This document shows positions 5,837 through 7,466 of a stretch of 7,466 bases of DNA, in pieces. The position numbers and the translations under genes are program-made. The DNA lies in the NCBI GenBank assembly GCA_013140875.1, contig JABFSB010000474.1:1-7466 (forward strand), in the 5' to 3' direction. Every line of letters begins with the position of its first letter. Position 1 is the first letter of the stretch. The notes beneath the pieces were generated by a model, which saw only the letters and a program-made list of their open reading frames with translations, did no database searches and was not told where the DNA came from. The DNA is from Acidobacteriota bacterium. GTDB lineage: Bacteria > Acidobacteriota > Blastocatellia > Pyrinomonadales > Pyrinomonadaceae.

Positions 5837-6277
5837 TCAGATTTCCACGAAATTAAATCGACGGAAAGAAGCAATGGTTCGGAAATCTTTTGCATTGTGT
5901 GTGACGACCGTCAAGCCGTTACGCAAGGCGCTCATCGCAATCAAACAGTCATTTGTCATCCTGGCAAGCCTGACAGACTCGAAACCGTGCTTCTGCCCTA
6001 TTCCGCAAAGAACTTGCCCCGAAACGCTCCAATCGTCCCGAGTTGGCGTTACGAGGCGGTTTATCTTTCCAAAACTTTTTTCCAGACCGGCTATAAGTTT
6101 CTTAACGTTTTGGTCCACGGCTCCCACATACAGTTCTTCCAGGACAACGGAGCTTAGGTAAAGCGGCGTACTTATTCCCGACGTTTCATCACCTGTCCGA
6201 AATTGCGAGAGCTCCGCGAACTCATTGCTTCGGAGCAGATTGATGTAGACCGTACTGTCAAAAATTATTCCGGCCAA
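5837..6277 (-). CDS. vapC: PIN-domain ribonuclease toxin, VapC family
   Basis: A 146-residue PIN-domain protein that probably cleaves RNA with Mg2+ or Mn2+ as the toxin of a type II toxin-antitoxin pair. The acidic residues of the active site are all in place: D7 in IIFDSTVYI, E47 in VVLEELYVG, D110 in MTNDCLIAM and D131 in THNAKDF. Length fits VapC. The start codon is TTG, complementary to 6275-6277. It is forced: the preceding in-frame codon is the TGA stop of the antitoxin gene, and the first catalytic Asp lies only six codons in. AGAG about nine bases upstream is a weak Shine-Dalgarno. Translation probably depends on reinitiation after vapB. G+C looks lower than in the pil genes (two 60-base rows inside the gene give 31 and 30 G+C, against 36 in one pseudopilin row), compatible with transfer but not proof of it. 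Confidence 0.88.
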   Translation of the reverse strand: MAGIIFDSTVYINLLRSNEFAELSQFRTGDETSGISTPLYLSSVVLEELYVGAVDQNVKKLIAGLEKSFGKINRLVTPTRDDWSVSGQVLCGIGQKHGFESVRLARMTNDCLIAMSALRNGLTVVTHNAKDFRTIASFRRFNFVEI

Positions 6278-6520
6278 TCACCGATTCTCTAAACGTCCGA
6301 AAACGTCCTGGACTGAAACTTTATTTGCTGATCTTACGAACCTGTCGTGCGCCGCCCAGGCTTGCTTGTTTCTTACTGCTTCGGTCACAACGCGCTCCAG
6401 GGCAGCCTCGATCGTCTCTGTTTCCGTTCGAGTGCCAAGTGCTTTCTGTGCTTTCTTCAGGCGCACCTGATCTAGTATGAAATGTTTGTTCTTGCGGGTC
6501 GACGTGCTTGCGGCTTTCAT
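6278..6520 (-). CDS. vapB: VapB-like antitoxin with ribbon-helix-helix-type N-terminus
   Basis: An 80-residue protein if read from the ATG complementary to 6518-6520. The N-terminal part, with HFILDQVRLKKAQKALG followed by TETETIEAALERVV, resembles the VapB-family pattern of one beta strand and two helices that binds operator DNA as a dimer. The C-terminal part (AAHDRFVRSANKVSVQDVFGRL) would wrap and block the PIN toxin encoded immediately downstream. In-frame starts also exist at 6529, 6550 and 6556 (TTG), but the added residues would be encoded by the inverted-repeat operator and no Shine-Dalgarno precedes any of them. ATG 6520 is therefore preferred, perhaps on a leaderless mRNA. It lies just after the M20 amidohydrolase gene on the same strand and in the same frame. 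The toxin-antitoxin role is inferred from pairing with vapC, size and sequence pattern. Confidence 0.8.
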   Translation of the reverse strand: MKAASTSTRKNKHFILDQVRLKKAQKALGTRTETETIEAALERVVTEAVRNKQAWAAHDRFVRSANKVSVQDVFGRLENR

Positions 6521-6521
6521 A

Positions 6522-6550
6522 ATGTACATAATCGCACATTTTATGTACAT
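6522..6550. promoter_or_regulatory. Operator of the vapBC pair: perfect 10-bp inverted repeat
   Basis: ATGTACATAA at 6522-6531 and its exact reverse complement TTATGTACAT at 6541-6550 flank a 9-bp spacer. Each arm also contains the 8-bp palindrome ATGTACAT (6522-6529 and 6543-6550), and the two palindromes are 21 bp apart, two helical turns. This is the geometry expected for two antitoxin dimers binding the same DNA face. The repeat abuts the vapB ATG at 6520 and lies within 1-40 bp of the amidohydrolase stop. Autoregulation by VapB or VapBC is the likely role; binding itself is inferred. Confidence 0.7.
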
Positions 6551-6556
6551 GTTCAA
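6528..6556 (-). promoter_or_regulatory. Candidate vapBC promoter overlapping the operator
   Basis: On the minus strand TTGAAC (complement of 6551-6556, 4 of 6 to the -35 consensus) is followed after 17 bp by GATTAT (complement of 6528-6533, 4 of 6 to the -10 consensus). Transcription would start close to 6521, almost at the vapB ATG, and the inverted-repeat operator would cover the promoter. The matches are moderate, so this is a proposal only. Confidence 0.35.
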
Positions 6557-7466
6557 TTATTGATAATCGAAAACAATATTCGCAAAAGCCTTAACGCCAA
6601 CGTCAAGCCGGCTGTCGTCGATAAAAAAATCAGGCGTATGATGCGGCGGCGCATCTTTTTCAGCTTGTCCCTTTGGCATTCCGCCTACAAAAAAGAAAAA
6701 CGCCGGGGCCTTTTCGCGAAAGAACGCGAAATCCTCGGCCCCGGTCACCCACTCGGCTGCAATCACATTCTCCTTACCCGCGGCCTTTTGTAATGAAGGC
6801 AGCATCTTTTCGACAAGCTGAGGCGTGTTATAGGTGATCGGCGCCTTACGGTCGATCGTGACCTCGGCGGTTGCTCCCATACTTTCGGCAATGCTTTTGG
6901 CGGTCTGTCTGATCTTTTCGTGAACGTCGTTCTGCATGTTCGCGTCGAGCGTTCGGATCGTACCGGCCATCGTTAATTCTTCGGGAATTATATTCTCTCT
7001 GACACCGCCGTTGATACGTCCGACCGTAATAACGACCGGGGCTTTCGGCAGGTCGGATCGGCGGGCGACGATCATCTGAAGACCGGTGTAGATCTGCGTA
7101 GCGACCGCGATCGGGTCGGTCCCGAGCCACGGATAAGCGCCGTGCGTCTGGCGTCCCTTGATCTTTATCTGGAACCAGTCGCTCGCCGCCATCATAGGGC
7201 CGGATTTGTATTTGATCTTTCCGATCTCGGTGCTCGAATTAATATGGATGCCGAAGATGGCGTCGATCTTCGGATTATCCATCACGCCTTCTTTGACCAT
7301 CAGCAGAGCACCGCCTTCCTCACCCGCCGGCGGGCCTTCCTCGGCCGGTTGAAAAATAAAAACCACGGTGCCTTTTATCTTGTCCTTCATGCCCGCAAGC
7401 AGCTCGGCTGTTCCCATCAGCATCGCGACGTGCGTGTCATGGCCACAGGCGTGCATTACGCCGACG
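6557..7466 (-). CDS. M20-family metallo-amidohydrolase (N-acyl amino acid / hippurate hydrolase-like), N-terminus missing
   Basis: The reading frame stays open to the right edge, so the true start lies outside; about 303 residues of a protein usually near 400 are seen. Numbering from the Met at 7456, the M20D metal site is complete: HACGHD (C4, H6), QPAEEG (E39/E40), FGIH (H71) and PHHTPDF (H273). GRQTHGAYP (101-109) holds the His typical of the lid/dimerisation domain, and TGAEDF (238-243) is the conserved loop near the active site. The fold order is catalytic domain, inserted lid domain (about 90-200), then return to the catalytic domain. Such enzymes hydrolyse N-acyl or N-aminoacyl amide bonds, as in hippurate, N-acetyl amino acid or amino acid-auxin conjugates; the substrate cannot be told. 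VGV before the Met confirms that the Met is internal. The TAA stop is immediately followed by the vapBC promoter/operator. Confidence 0.93.
   Translation of the reverse strand, partial: VGVMHACGHDTHVAMLMGTAELLAGMKDKIKGTVVFIFQPAEEGPPAGEEGGALLMVKEGVMDNPKIDAIFGIHINSSTEIGKIKYKSGPMMAASDWFQIKIKGRQTHGAYPWLGTDPIAVATQIYTGLQMIVARRSDLPKAPVVITVGRINGGVRENIIPEELTMAGTIRTLDANMQNDVHEKIRQTAKSIAESMGATAEVTIDRKAPITYNTPQLVEKMLPSLQKAAGKENVIAAEWVTGAEDFAFFREKAPAFFFFVGGMPKGQAEKDAPPHHTPDFFIDDSRLDVGVKAFANIVFDYQ

Noticed and set aside
5874..6161. Plus-strand open frames opposite vapC
   Set aside because: They lack family motifs, while the opposite strand encodes a PIN domain with all catalytic acids.
6521..6556. Upstream vapB starts (TTG 6556, ATG 6550, ATG 6529)
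   Set aside because: The extra residues would be encoded by the inverted-repeat operator and the proposed promoter, and none has a ribosome binding site.

Overview
The window looks like chromosomal DNA from a Gram-negative, piliated bacterium. The gene style (FHA-GGDEF protein, an Acidobacteria-like pilN-pilO-pilP-pseudopilin string, VapBC, MscS, M20 amidohydrolase) and the moderately GC-rich coding regions suggest Acidobacteriota, perhaps class Blastocatellia. This placement is inference from remembered protein style; there is no rRNA or marker gene to confirm it. The start of a heptosyltransferase-like gene argues for an LPS-type outer membrane.

Layout. (1) 1-189, minus: N-terminal 63 codons of a GT9/heptosyltransferase-like gene, leaving the window on the left. 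(2) 190-301: divergent promoter region. (3) 302-1234, plus: FHA-GGDEF nucleotide cyclase. (4) 1346-4784, plus: tightly packed operon pilN (GTG start), pilO (ATGA overlap with pilN), a PilP/GspC-like protein carrying an extra IPT/TIG-like domain, and a pseudopilin overlapping its 3' end. (5) 4790-5722, minus: MscS channel, convergent with the pseudopilin gene and only 5 bp from it. (6) 5837-6520, minus: a VapBC-type toxin-antitoxin pair with a perfect inverted-repeat operator at its 5' end. (7) 6557-7466, minus: C-terminal part of an M20 metallo-amidohydrolase, leaving the window on the right.

How the genes work together. PilN, PilO and the PilP-like protein would form the inner-membrane alignment complex of a type IV pilus or type II secretion-like machine. 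The pseudopilin would be a minor subunit of the same machine. pilM and the secretin pilQ, the usual flanking genes, are not here. The cyclase just upstream has an intact GGEEF active site and an RxxD inhibitory site. However, the aspartate that reads guanine in ordinary diguanylate cyclases is serine (Ser182). That is the substitution described for Hypr GGDEF enzymes, which make 3',3'-cGAMP, so this locus may pair a cGAMP or mixed cyclic dinucleotide synthase with a pilus/secretion operon. This is the observation most worth following. The MscS, VapBC and amidohydrolase genes look like ordinary accessory or housekeeping neighbours, with two neat features at the vapBC locus: operator geometry and an in-frame stop/start junction.

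No rRNA, tRNA, CRISPR array, insertion sequence or convincing intrinsic terminator was seen.
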